From: DAOSVX01 sp035379765
Lineage (GTDB): Bacteria; Bacillota_I; Bacilli_A; RF39; UBA660
DNA: 11,343 nucleotides
Direction of reading: 5' to 3'
Assembly: GCA_035379765.1 (NCBI GenBank)
Contig: DAOSVX010000021.1
Coordinates: forward strand, 1-11,343
Position 1 is the first letter of the stretch. Each line of letters opens with the position of its first letter. The notes beneath the pieces are model-generated. The model was given only the letters and a program-made list of their open reading frames with translations. It was not told where the DNA came from and searched no databases. Below are positions 1 to 6,821 of this stretch, piece by piece. Position numbers and translations under genes: made by a program.

Positions 1-39
1 ATCATCATCTATAATCAAAACTCGTATCTTTTTTGGCAT
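1..39 (-). CDS. Response regulator, N-terminal fragment (runs off left edge)
   Basis: Only 13 codons are in the window. They read MPKKIRVLIIDDD, the first beta strand and acidic pocket typical of a CheY-like receiver domain (hydrophobic strand followed by consecutive Asp residues that bind Mg near the phospho-acceptor). The ATG is at 39-37, preceded by a good Shine-Dalgarno (GAAAGGG, 50-44) four bases upstream, which supports a real start. The output domain, and hence the pathway, lies outside the window. It is on the same strand as tpiA but behind a terminator-like hairpin, so it is probably a separate transcription unit. The identification rests on a very short stretch and is inference from family resemblance. 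Confidence 0.6.
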   Translation of the reverse strand, partial: MPKKIRVLIIDDD

Positions 40-70
40 ATAACCCTTTCTTTTTACTGCTTACTATTTA

Positions 71-76
71 ATTATA
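71..76 (-). promoter_or_regulatory. Possible -10 element for the response regulator gene
   Basis: The minus strand reads TATAAT at 76-71, 31 bases before the ATG at 39. No good -35 is seen at the right spacing (best is TTTATA with 17 bases), and such AT-rich hexamers are common by chance here, so this is weak. Confidence 0.25.
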
Positions 77-81
77 AACAA

Positions 82-112
82 TTAAAAACAAAATATAAAA
101 TTATATTTTGTT
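82..112 (-). terminator. AT-rich hairpin terminator after tpiA
   Basis: Arms AACAAAATATAA (87-98) and TTATATTTTGTT (101-112) are perfectly complementary. Read on the minus strand, the hairpin is followed by a short T run (88-84). It begins 24 bases after the tpiA stop codon, where an operon terminator is expected. The stem is almost all A-T, so it would be thermodynamically weak. Confidence 0.5.
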
Positions 113-136
113 GATCATGTAAAATAACGTCAAAAA

Positions 137-865
137 TTAATATTTTTCTTTGCACATAGATAATATATCGTTTATTTCTTTCATATCAAGGGAAGCTTTA
201 CCAATTAGAAAGCCATCAATATTAACTGTTGTTGAAAGATTAGTTATATTATAACTATTAACGCTTCCTCCATATAAAATATCAACATATTTTTCATACA
301 TCCTAAATATTTCACTTTTTAACACTTTGGCTATTTCATCTACTTCTAAATAATTAAGAGCTGTTCCTGTTCCAATAGCCCATTCTGGTTCATAAGCTAT
401 AGTGATTTTTTTAATATCTTCTCTATTTAATTGATTAAATAACTTAACTATTTTAGATAATAAAACATCCACTGTTTTATGGCTTTTTCTTTCCTCTATT
501 GTTTCACTGACACATAAAATTACTTGCATATTATTATTTAAAATGTTTTTTATTTTGCTTAATAAAACATCATTAGATAAAGCAACTATTTTTTTTCTTT
601 CACTATGATTAATAATAACATGTTTTACTCCCATGCTAGCAAGTTGTTTAGCGCTTACTTCACCAGTATAAGAACCTTCAATAAATTGACTAGCATCTTG
701 AGCACCTAAATAATAATTAGGATTTTTAAATAAATATAAAAATGGATAACTTGGACATATTATAACTTCAGGATTGTGATCACAAAGTAGAGCTATTTCT
801 TCTTCATATTTTTTAATTTCCTCTAAAACTAAATTCATTTTTAAATTTAATATTACTTTTTTCAT
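137..865 (-). CDS. tpiA: Triosephosphate isomerase
   Basis: Interconverts dihydroxyacetone phosphate and glyceraldehyde 3-phosphate in cytoplasmic glycolysis. The 242 residues are close to the usual ~250. Visible TIM-barrel signatures are the N-terminal NLKMN with Asn7 and Lys9, the electrophile His87 in NHSER, the catalytic base Glu159 in AYEPEWAIGTG at the start of flexible loop 6, and the phosphate-binding YGGS (198-201). The catalytic set Asn/Lys/His/Glu is complete. Several usually conserved neighbours differ: NWKMN is NLKMN, GHSER is NHSER, C-G-E-T is CSET (118-122), loop 6 has Glu161 where Val is usual, and the late G-G-A-S-L is GKASL. The start ATG overlaps the pgk stop by one base (TAATG), implying translational coupling. 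A GAGAGG sequence lies about 13 bases upstream. The gene ends with TAA at 139-137. Confidence 0.93.
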   Translation of the reverse strand: MKKVILNLKMNLVLEEIKKYEEEIALLCDHNPEVIICPSYPFLYLFKNPNYYLGAQDASQFIEGSYTGEVSAKQLASMGVKHVIINHSERKKIVALSNDVLLSKIKNILNNNMQVILCVSETIEERKSHKTVDVLLSKIVKLFNQLNREDIKKITIAYEPEWAIGTGTALNYLEVDEIAKVLKSEIFRMYEKYVDILYGGSVNSYNITNLSTTVNIDGFLIGKASLDMKEINDILSMCKEKY

Positions 866-2046
866 TATTTATCTTCTATCCTCTCTAAACTTTTTACTTT
901 TGGATCAGCTAAATAAGCTAATGTAGCTCCGCCACCAGTTGATAGGAAAAAGTATTTATCTTCCAATTTAAATTTCTTAATTGCTCCTAAAGAATCACCA
1001 CCACCTATTATTACTCTAGCACTACTTTTGGCTAACATTTTATACATTTCTAATGATCCGTTATGAAACTTTTTGTCTTCATATTTACCCATAGTTCCAT
1101 TAGAAAATATGGTTTTTGATTCATTTATTACTTTACGATATTTTTCTAATGTTCTTTCACTTATATCATATATTACTTCACTATCACTAACACCATTTAT
1201 TAGAGAATAGCGAGCATAATTATTATTATATTTATTCCCAACTATAGCATCTAAAGGAAGCAGAATTTTATCTCTATTTTCGAGCATTATTTGTTTTACT
1301 AAAGGAATAGACTTATCAGAACAAATAGATAATCCAATATTAAAGTTTAAAGCTTTTAAAAAAGTATTGGCTATTCCACCACCTAAAAGCAAATAATCGC
1401 ATCTCTTAATTATCGCTTGAATTAAAGCAATTTTATCTTCTAATTTAGCTCCACCCATAATAACTGTAAATGGTTTTTCGGGATTATCTATTAGAATATC
1501 CAAAGCTTTAAGTTCTTCTTCTATTAAAAAACCAATAACGGATGGCAAAAACTTAGTTATTCCATAATTAGAAGCATGACATCTATGAATAGTACCAAAA
1601 GCATCATTAACAAATATTTCACCTAAGGATGCCCAATATTCAGATAATTGAATATCACAATCACTTTCTAAATTACCATTAAGATCTTCAAATCGCGTAT
1701 TTTCTAGTAAAATAATTTCTTTAGGCTCCATGGCTTTTACTTTTTCTGTCAATTCTTCACTCCTGGTAGTATTAGCAAAGAACACTTCCCTTTTTAGTAA
1801 TTTAATTAAAACATCAGCAACTGGTTTTAAACTATATTTTTTCTTATCATCCATAGTTTTTATCTTACCTAAATGAGACAAAATAACTATCTGGCAATTA
1901 TTATCTAATAAATAATTTATTGTTTCTAAAGATTTGGTAATTTTGGTATCATCAAGTACCCTGCCTTCTTCTATTGGCACATTAAAGTCACATCTTAAAA
2001 CCACTCTTTTATTTTTAACATCGATATCTTTTACTGTTTTCTTCAT
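865..2046 (-). CDS. pgk: Phosphoglycerate kinase
   Basis: Transfers phosphate from 1,3-bisphosphoglycerate to ADP in glycolysis. I place the start at the ATG at 2046 (393 aa, the usual bacterial size) because it follows AAAGGTGAT and begins like the family (MKKTVKDIDVKNKRVVLRCD). An in-frame ATG at 2094 would add 16 residues but has no ribosome site. Signatures: RCDFNVP (18-24), SHLG (57-60), LLENTRF (113-119), NDAFGTIHRCHAS (147-159), MGGAKLEDK (197-205), GGGIANTF (222-229), SNGTMGKYED (315-324), GGGDSLGA (348-355) and STGGGATL (369-376). Two arginines of the 3-phosphoglycerate basic patch appear as Lys35 (DDTKI, usually DDTRI) and Lys61 (SHLGK, usually SHLGR). The usual W-N-G-P/T-M-G-V-F-E motif is also altered. 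The fold looks intact, so activity is likely but should be checked. First gene of the pgk-tpiA pair. Confidence 0.93.
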   Translation of the reverse strand: MKKTVKDIDVKNKRVVLRCDFNVPIEEGRVLDDTKITKSLETINYLLDNNCQIVILSHLGKIKTMDDKKKYSLKPVADVLIKLLKREVFFANTTRSEELTEKVKAMEPKEIILLENTRFEDLNGNLESDCDIQLSEYWASLGEIFVNDAFGTIHRCHASNYGITKFLPSVIGFLIEEELKALDILIDNPEKPFTVIMGGAKLEDKIALIQAIIKRCDYLLLGGGIANTFLKALNFNIGLSICSDKSIPLVKQIMLENRDKILLPLDAIVGNKYNNNYARYSLINGVSDSEVIYDISERTLEKYRKVINESKTIFSNGTMGKYEDKKFHNGSLEMYKMLAKSSARVIIGGGDSLGAIKKFKLEDKYFFLSTGGGATLAYLADPKVKSLERIEDK

Positions 2047-2061
2047 ATTATCACCTTTTAT

Positions 2062-2091
2062 ATTATAACTTAAAAAACCACTATTAGGCAA
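2062..2091 (-). promoter_or_regulatory. Candidate pgk-tpiA promoter
   Basis: The minus strand reads TTGCCT (2091-2086), an 18-base spacer, then TATAAT (2067-2062). By standard spacing, transcription would begin near 2055, only about nine bases before the ATG and at the edge of the Shine-Dalgarno AAGGTGAT (2057-2050). Either the leader is extremely short or the true start is a few bases upstream. The spacing conflict keeps confidence moderate. Confidence 0.4.
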
Positions 2092-2121
2092 CAAAGATAT
2101 ATTTCATTTAATAAAATAATT

Positions 2122-2130
2122 TGTTATACT
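2122..2130 (+). promoter_or_regulatory. Extended -10 promoter of the first fem gene
   Basis: TGTTATACT is an extended -10 (TGn plus TATACT). The -35 position, with 17-base spacing, is a poor TTTCAT (2102-2107), as is common with extended -10 promoters. Predicted transcription start is near 2137, about ten bases from the ATG at 2147. A small inverted repeat, ACTAT-AA-ATAGT (2128-2139), overlaps the start region and could be an operator or chance. Confidence 0.5.
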
Positions 2131-2146
2131 ATAAATAGTGATTAAT

Positions 2147-3367
2147 ATGGAATTTGTAAAAAACATAAAAGAAAAAGAATATTTAGATTTTTGCCAAAAT
2201 AATAATGCTCATTTTTTACAAACCTGGGCTTGGGGATTAGTAAATAAAGATTGTCGTGACTTAATACCTTGTTACGTTGGTATAAAAGAAAAAAACAAGT
2301 TAATAGCAGCCACTTTATTATTAAAAAAGAAAACTCCTTTTAATATGGCTTATTTTTATGCTCCTAGAGGTTTTATAATGGACATGAACAATGAAAAACT
2401 ACTAAATACTTTTACAAAATATTTAAAAGCTTTTTTAAAAGAAGAAAATGGTATCTATTTAAAAGTAGATCCTGCTATAAGATATCATGATATAGATAGT
2501 GAAGCTAAAAAAGTAGATGGTGGCAATAATAATTATAAACTTTATAACCATTTTATCGAATTAGGTTATAAACATAAAGGATTTAATAAATTACACGAAA
2601 GAAACCAACCTAGATATACTTTTAGAATAAATTTAAATAATAGTTTAGCGGAAATAGAAACTAAGATGAATAGAACTTTTTTAAAAACAGTTAGAAGAAG
2701 TTATGACTATGATTTAAAAATAAGACTCAGTGATGATATTAATACTTTTTATGATTTAATTAAAAACAATGCTTCAAAAGATGATTTCCATGAACAATCT
2801 TTGAAATATTATACTAATTTTTATAATATCTTTAAAAAATATAATCAAGTTAAAATGTTCGAAGCTGTTTTATCTCCTTCTTTAGTGGTTAATAAATTTA
2901 AGAAGGAATTGGACATTTTAAATATAACCGTTAAAAAAAGAAAAAATCAAATTGATATAGAAAATAAAATTAATAGATTAAAAAATGATATAGATCTTTT
3001 AAGTAACATAGAAGAAAAAGAAATAGTTGTTTGTAGTTTAATATGTGTTTATTCTGCCAAAGGATCTTGGACTCTTTATATTGGTAATGATTCTTTAGGT
3101 ACTAAAGTAAGTGCCATAAATAGACTATATTATGAAGCTATCAAAGATGCTAAAGAAAATAATTATCAATTTATAGACTTGTTTGGTACTGTAGGTGATC
3201 CTCATACTAAATTTAAAAACTTAGCCGGACTTCACGAATTCAAAAGAAAACTTGGTGGTGAATATATTGAGTTTATTGGTGAATTTGATTTGGTTAATAA
3301 AAAAGGCTGGTATTTAATATTACCGTTACTCTTAAAAGCATATCGCCAGATGAGGAGAATTAAATGA
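2147..3367 (+). CDS. FemABX-family peptidoglycan bridge aminoacyltransferase (first of a tandem pair)
   Basis: FemABX enzymes use aminoacyl-tRNA to add amino acids to the lipid II stem peptide, building the interpeptide bridge at the cytoplasmic face of the membrane. This 406-aa protein has the family layout: two GNAT-like lobes (about 1-245 and 290-406) split by a charged helical hairpin (about 246-290, rich in Lys/Glu/Asn), as in FemA and FemX. Visible family sequences are YVGIKE (43-48), FYAPRG (70-75), KVDP (106-109) and a C-terminal block from GLHEFKRK (361) to IGEFDLV (377-383). I chose ATG 2147 over an in-frame GTG at 2138 because the N terminus then aligns with the next gene. There is no Shine-Dalgarno before it, unlike nearly every other gene here. 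The stop TGA overlaps the next ATG (ATGA). The amino acid added (Gly, Ala, Ser) cannot be told from sequence. Confidence 0.85.
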   Translation: MEFVKNIKEKEYLDFCQNNNAHFLQTWAWGLVNKDCRDLIPCYVGIKEKNKLIAATLLLKKKTPFNMAYFYAPRGFIMDMNNEKLLNTFTKYLKAFLKEENGIYLKVDPAIRYHDIDSEAKKVDGGNNNYKLYNHFIELGYKHKGFNKLHERNQPRYTFRINLNNSLAEIETKMNRTFLKTVRRSYDYDLKIRLSDDINTFYDLIKNNASKDDFHEQSLKYYTNFYNIFKKYNQVKMFEAVLSPSLVVNKFKKELDILNITVKKRKNQIDIENKINRLKNDIDLLSNIEEKEIVVCSLICVYSAKGSWTLYIGNDSLGTKVSAINRLYYEAIKDAKENNYQFIDLFGTVGDPHTKFKNLAGLHEFKRKLGGEYIEFIGEFDLVNKKGWYLILPLLLKAYRQMRRIK

Positions 3368-4635
3368 AATTTTGTGTATTAAAAGAAAAAGAATATGATA
3401 ACTTTGCCAGAAAAAATCCTTTAATAAGTATTTATCAAATGGTTAATTGGGGCGAACTTAAAAGAACTAATGGTTGGATACCTCATTATATTGGTGTCAA
3501 AGAAGGAAATAAAATTATTGCCGGAACATTACTTTTAGAAAAACAAACTCCTATTAAAAAAAGTTTGTTTTATGCTCCTAGAGGTTTTCTTCTTGATTTT
3601 AATAACCATAAATTATTAAGTTATTTTACTAAAAAAACTAAAGAATATCTTAAAAATAATAAAGGATTTATGTTAAAAATAGATCCCAATTGGATTTATC
3701 AAATAAGAGATAATAATGGTTTAGAAATAAATAAGAAAGATGACAAAACTATTAATTATTTAAAACATTTAGGCTTTAAACATCTAGGGTTTAATAAAGA
3801 ATTTGAGAATATGCAACCAAGATTCTTATGTCGTTTTAAACTTCAAGACACTTATAATAAAACTTTAAATACATTTTATAAAAGCACAGTTAGAAATATT
3901 GAAATAGCCGATGAAAAAAGTGTTGTTGTAAGAGAAGGAAAAGAAGAAGATTATAATATCGTTATGAAACTGCTAGATGAAACTGCTAGTAGAAAGAACT
4001 TTGCTTTAAGAACAAGTGATTATTATAAAGAAATGTTTAAACTATTTAACAACGAATCAAAAATATTTATTGCTTCCATTGATACTAGAAGCTATTTAAA
4101 TAATATTGAAAATGAATGGGTTGAAGCCCGAAAAGACAAAGAATGCATTGAAAATAAAATGAAAAGAGAAATAGTCGGTAAAAGTTTGAAAAAACAACTA
4201 GAGTTAGCTGAAAATAAACTTAAAAGAATAAATCAAGAAATAAAAATAGCTAAATCTTTTGCTAAAGAATCTGATTATATTGATATAGGAGCTTTATTTT
4301 CAACTTTCATAGGTAATGAAGGAATAACATTTATGAGTGGCATAAATGATAATTACCGTAAATTTAATCCTAAATATGCTATGTACAACGCTCATATTAA
4401 AGAAAGTTTAAAAAGAAAATTGGAATATGTTAACTTTTATGGTATAAGTGGTATTTTTGATAAATGTAGTAAAAATTATGGTATATATGAATTAAAAAAA
4501 GGATTTAATACCGAAGTAATAGAATTAATAGGAGAATTTGATTTAATAATAAACAAATTTGATTACATAATTTATAAAATAGCTTTAAAATTTTATACTG
4601 ATACTAAAAAAATTAAAAACAAATTAGCTAAATAA
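3364..4635 (+). CDS. FemABX-family peptidoglycan bridge aminoacyltransferase (second of a tandem pair)
   Basis: This 423-aa homologue of the preceding gene very likely arose by tandem duplication. Shared blocks are KEKEY near the start, YIGVKEGNKIIAGTLLLE (42-59) against YVGIKEKNKLIAATLLLK, FYAPRGF (69-75), KIDPNW (105-110), LGFKHLGFNK (136-145) and IGEFDLI (389-395). A long charged helical arm spans about 240-300, typical of FemA-type ligases and thought to help with tRNA. The start ATG has a good Shine-Dalgarno (GAGGAG, six to seven bases upstream) inside the end of the first gene and overlaps its TGA by four bases, so the two are translationally coupled. A pair of diverged paralogues suggests two successive additions, as with MurM/MurN or FemA/FemB, but this is inference. 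It ends with TAA at 4633-4635, right at a hairpin. Confidence 0.85.
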   Translation: MKFCVLKEKEYDNFARKNPLISIYQMVNWGELKRTNGWIPHYIGVKEGNKIIAGTLLLEKQTPIKKSLFYAPRGFLLDFNNHKLLSYFTKKTKEYLKNNKGFMLKIDPNWIYQIRDNNGLEINKKDDKTINYLKHLGFKHLGFNKEFENMQPRFLCRFKLQDTYNKTLNTFYKSTVRNIEIADEKSVVVREGKEEDYNIVMKLLDETASRKNFALRTSDYYKEMFKLFNNESKIFIASIDTRSYLNNIENEWVEARKDKECIENKMKREIVGKSLKKQLELAENKLKRINQEIKIAKSFAKESDYIDIGALFSTFIGNEGITFMSGINDNYRKFNPKYAMYNAHIKESLKRKLEYVNFYGISGIFDKCSKNYGIYELKKGFNTEVIELIGEFDLIINKFDYIIYKIALKFYTDTKKIKNKLAK

Positions 4636-4660
4636 AAGAGAAGAAGTAATTCTTCTCTTT
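4635..4660. terminator. Hairpin terminator at the convergent fem/yebC junction
   Basis: A perfect 11-bp stem, AAAGAGAAGAA (4635-4645) with TTCTTCTCTTT (4650-4660), has a GTAA loop. It starts on the last base of the second fem stop codon. Neither strand has a long T run after it, though the minus strand reads CTCTTTTATTT, so it may serve both converging units imperfectly. Confidence 0.6.
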
Positions 4661-4661
4661 C

Positions 4662-4699
4662 CTAAATTACAATTTAGATACTAGACTTTTAGTCCAGTA
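4662..4699. terminator. Two further hairpins at the end of yebC
   Basis: CTAAATT-AC-AATTTAG (4662-4677) is a near-perfect palindrome. TACTAGACT-TTT-AGTCCAGTA (4679-4699) pairs with a single mismatch and includes the last yebC codons and its stop (4691-4689). With the 4635-4660 stem they make three adjacent hairpins between converging genes, probably limiting read-through in both directions. Confidence 0.4.
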
Positions 4700-5408
4700 T
4701 TACATTATGATAAATAGCACTAACATCATCAATATTTTCTAACATTTCTATTAATTTTACAAATGTTTCTTTAGCTTCATTATCCAAAGTTATTCTTTCT
4801 TTAGGATACATTCCCGTTTCATCAACCAAGTAGTTTGCTTTAGGAATTACCTTTTCAATTATATCTTTTGTTTTATGAAAATCGTTAGGATCTATCGTAA
4901 TAGTTATCTCATTATCTTCTATTTCATAGTCAATTAAGTTAACATTATTATTTAATAATTCTTCAAATAATTTTTCACTTTCTTCATTTTTTATAACAAT
5001 AATACCTAAATTATCATAGTTATAAGAAACACTACCTAAACCACTCATTTTGGTTTTAGTTTTATTATTTGCTTCTCTAATATAACTAATAGTTCTATTC
5101 ACATTATCTGTTAAACATTTAACAATTAAAGTAGATCCTTTAGGACCAATTATTTCATAATACACTGTTTCATAATTTTCATTATCATTACCTTTAGCTT
5201 TTTTTATAGCTCTTTCAATGATATCATTAGGTACTTGATCTCTTTTAGCTTTTTCGACTATTCTTTTTAAAGTAACATTAGCATCTATTTCCGGAACCCC
5301 ATTTTTAGCAGCCAAGTATATTTCTTTAGCATAAGTTGAATATATTTTAGCTTTCATAGCACCCGTTTTTTGAATACTAGCTTTTCTTACTTCATAAGCT
5401 CTACCCAT
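4689..5408 (-). CDS. YebC/TACO1-family protein, YebC2 (YeeN/YeeI-like) type
   Basis: A 239-aa cytoplasmic protein of the YebC/PmpR/TACO1 family. The start MGRAYEVRKASIQKTGAMKA, followed by KIYSTYAKEIYLAAKNG and VPNDIIERAIKKAKG (59-73), matches the shorter-N-terminus branch that includes E. coli YeeN and B. subtilis YeeI. It differs from classical YebC, which begins MAGHSKW. Family members were long annotated as transcription regulators; mitochondrial TACO1 and bacterial YebC2 are now linked to translation, including relief of stalling at difficult sequences such as proline runs. Its position directly after asnS (24-base gap) and downstream of the t6A genes fits a translational role. The start has a weak ribosome site (AGAAAGAAG). 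Last gene of the minus-strand run, ending at tandem hairpins. Confidence 0.85.
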   Translation of the reverse strand: MGRAYEVRKASIQKTGAMKAKIYSTYAKEIYLAAKNGVPEIDANVTLKRIVEKAKRDQVPNDIIERAIKKAKGNDNENYETVYYEIIGPKGSTLIVKCLTDNVNRTISYIREANNKTKTKMSGLGSVSYNYDNLGIIVIKNEESEKLFEELLNNNVNLIDYEIEDNEITITIDPNDFHKTKDIIEKVIPKANYLVDETGMYPKERITLDNEAKETFVKLIEMLENIDDVSAIYHNVILD

Positions 5409-5432
5409 AATTATCGCTTCTTTCTATAATGT

Positions 5433-6809
5433 TTAAAATTCACAATTGCCAGGAGTTCTTGGAAAAGGAATTACATCTCTGATATTATCAACACCTGTTA
5501 GATAAATTATTAATCTTTCAAATCCCATCCCAAATCCAGAATGAACACATCCGCCATAGCGTCTTAGATTCATAAACCAATCAACAGTTTTTACATCTAC
5601 TCCCATCTTCTGGGCTCTATTTAGAATTTTGTTATAATCGTCTTCTCTTTGGCTGCCACCCATTAATTCACCGGCACCTGGAACTTCTAAATCAACTGCT
5701 GCAACAGTTTTGTTATCAGGATTTAATTTCATATACCAAGCTTTAATATCTTTTGGCCAATCTTTTATAAATACTGGACCATTAAAATATTCTGTAATAT
5801 ATTTCTCATGTTCTTTAGCAATATCTTCTTCATAACTTGGCTCAAACTCCCATTTTTTATCAGCAGATTTTAAAATTTCTATTGCTTCATGATGGGTTAT
5901 TCTTGTAAATTCACTGTTTACTATTTTTTTTAATTTTTCTATTAGACTGTTTTCAACAAATCTATCTAAAAAAACCAATTCCTCGTAGCACCTATCTAGA
6001 ACATACTTAACAACAAACTTTAACATACCTTCCATTATATCCATATCGCCATCTATATCACAAAAAGCCATTTCTGGTTCAATCATCCAAAATTCATTAG
6101 CATGAACTTTAGTATTAGAATTTTCCGTTCTAAATGTTGGCCCAAAAGTATAAATATCTTTAAATGCTAACGCAAAAGCTTCCCCATGTAATTGCCCACT
6201 TCCAGTTATATATGTTTCTTTACCAAACAAATCTTTAGTAAAATCAACTTTTTTATCTTTCATTGGCAAATTATTAAAATCAAGAGTTGTAACTTTAAAC
6301 ATTTGATCAGACCCTTCACAATCTGCCGTTGTTAACAAAGGCGTATGAACATAAAGAAAATTATTGTCTTGAAAATAACCATGGATAGCCATTGCTGCTA
6401 CGCTTCTAACTCTAAATACAGCTTGAAATAAGTTAGTTCTTGGTCTTAAATAAGCTTGTTCTCTTAAATATTCTCTAGTATGATGTTTAGGTTGCATAGG
6501 ATAATCATCGGGGCAATCACCTAATACTTCTATACTTTTTATTTTTAAATCAACATCTTGATTTTTTCCTTCTGACTTTATTATTAATCCAGATACTTTT
6601 ATGCTAGATCCTATTTTTATTTTTTGAATGTCTCCAAAAGTATCTAAGGTATCATCATATACCAATTGCAAATTAGTAAAAAATGTCCCATCAGAAAAGT
6701 TAATAAAACCAAAGCTTTTTTGTTTACGATGATTACGTACCCAACCTTCTAATGTAACTTCTTTTCCTATATGCTTTTCGGGATCTTTTAGTATTTCTTT
6801 AATACTCAT
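5433..6809 (-). CDS. asnS: Asparaginyl-tRNA synthetase
   Basis: Class IIb aminoacyl-tRNA synthetase charging tRNA-Asn with asparagine in the cytoplasm. At 458 aa it has the usual length (~460). Residues 17-97 form the N-terminal OB-fold anticodon-binding domain (VTLEGWVRNHR). The catalytic domain follows, with HTREYLREQAYLRPRTN (110-126), GSGQLHGE (203-210), motif 2 FRTENSNT (226-233) and motif 3 GFGMGFERL (425-433). It closes with the family's FPRTPGNCEF tail. The late helix and tail identify AsnRS rather than AspRS, which has a large GAD insert that is absent here. Start ATG 6809 is supported by AAGGAAGTGG just upstream. The gene begins 12 bases after the lipase stop, so there is no room for a T-box leader, and it is probably expressed from the upstream operon. 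Confidence 0.96.
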   Translation of the reverse strand: MSIKEILKDPEKHIGKEVTLEGWVRNHRKQKSFGFINFSDGTFFTNLQLVYDDTLDTFGDIQKIKIGSSIKVSGLIIKSEGKNQDVDLKIKSIEVLGDCPDDYPMQPKHHTREYLREQAYLRPRTNLFQAVFRVRSVAAMAIHGYFQDNNFLYVHTPLLTTADCEGSDQMFKVTTLDFNNLPMKDKKVDFTKDLFGKETYITGSGQLHGEAFALAFKDIYTFGPTFRTENSNTKVHANEFWMIEPEMAFCDIDGDMDIMEGMLKFVVKYVLDRCYEELVFLDRFVENSLIEKLKKIVNSEFTRITHHEAIEILKSADKKWEFEPSYEEDIAKEHEKYITEYFNGPVFIKDWPKDIKAWYMKLNPDNKTVAAVDLEVPGAGELMGGSQREDDYNKILNRAQKMGVDVKTVDWFMNLRRYGGCVHSGFGMGFERLIIYLTGVDNIRDVIPFPRTPGNCEF

Positions 6810-6821
6810 AATTCCACTTCC

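Noticed and set aside
246..865. tpiA as a pseudogene because of altered motifs
   Set aside because: The frame is open and the catalytic Asn7, Lys9, His87 and Glu159 are intact, so it is more likely a divergent functional enzyme.
2047..2094. Sixteen extra N-terminal residues for pgk from an ATG at 2094
   Set aside because: No ribosome site at 2094, the extension is not family-like, and AAAGGTGAT precedes the ATG at 2046.
6810..6821. A T-box or attenuator before asnS
   Set aside because: Only 12 bases separate it from the preceding stop codon, all taken by the ribosome site.
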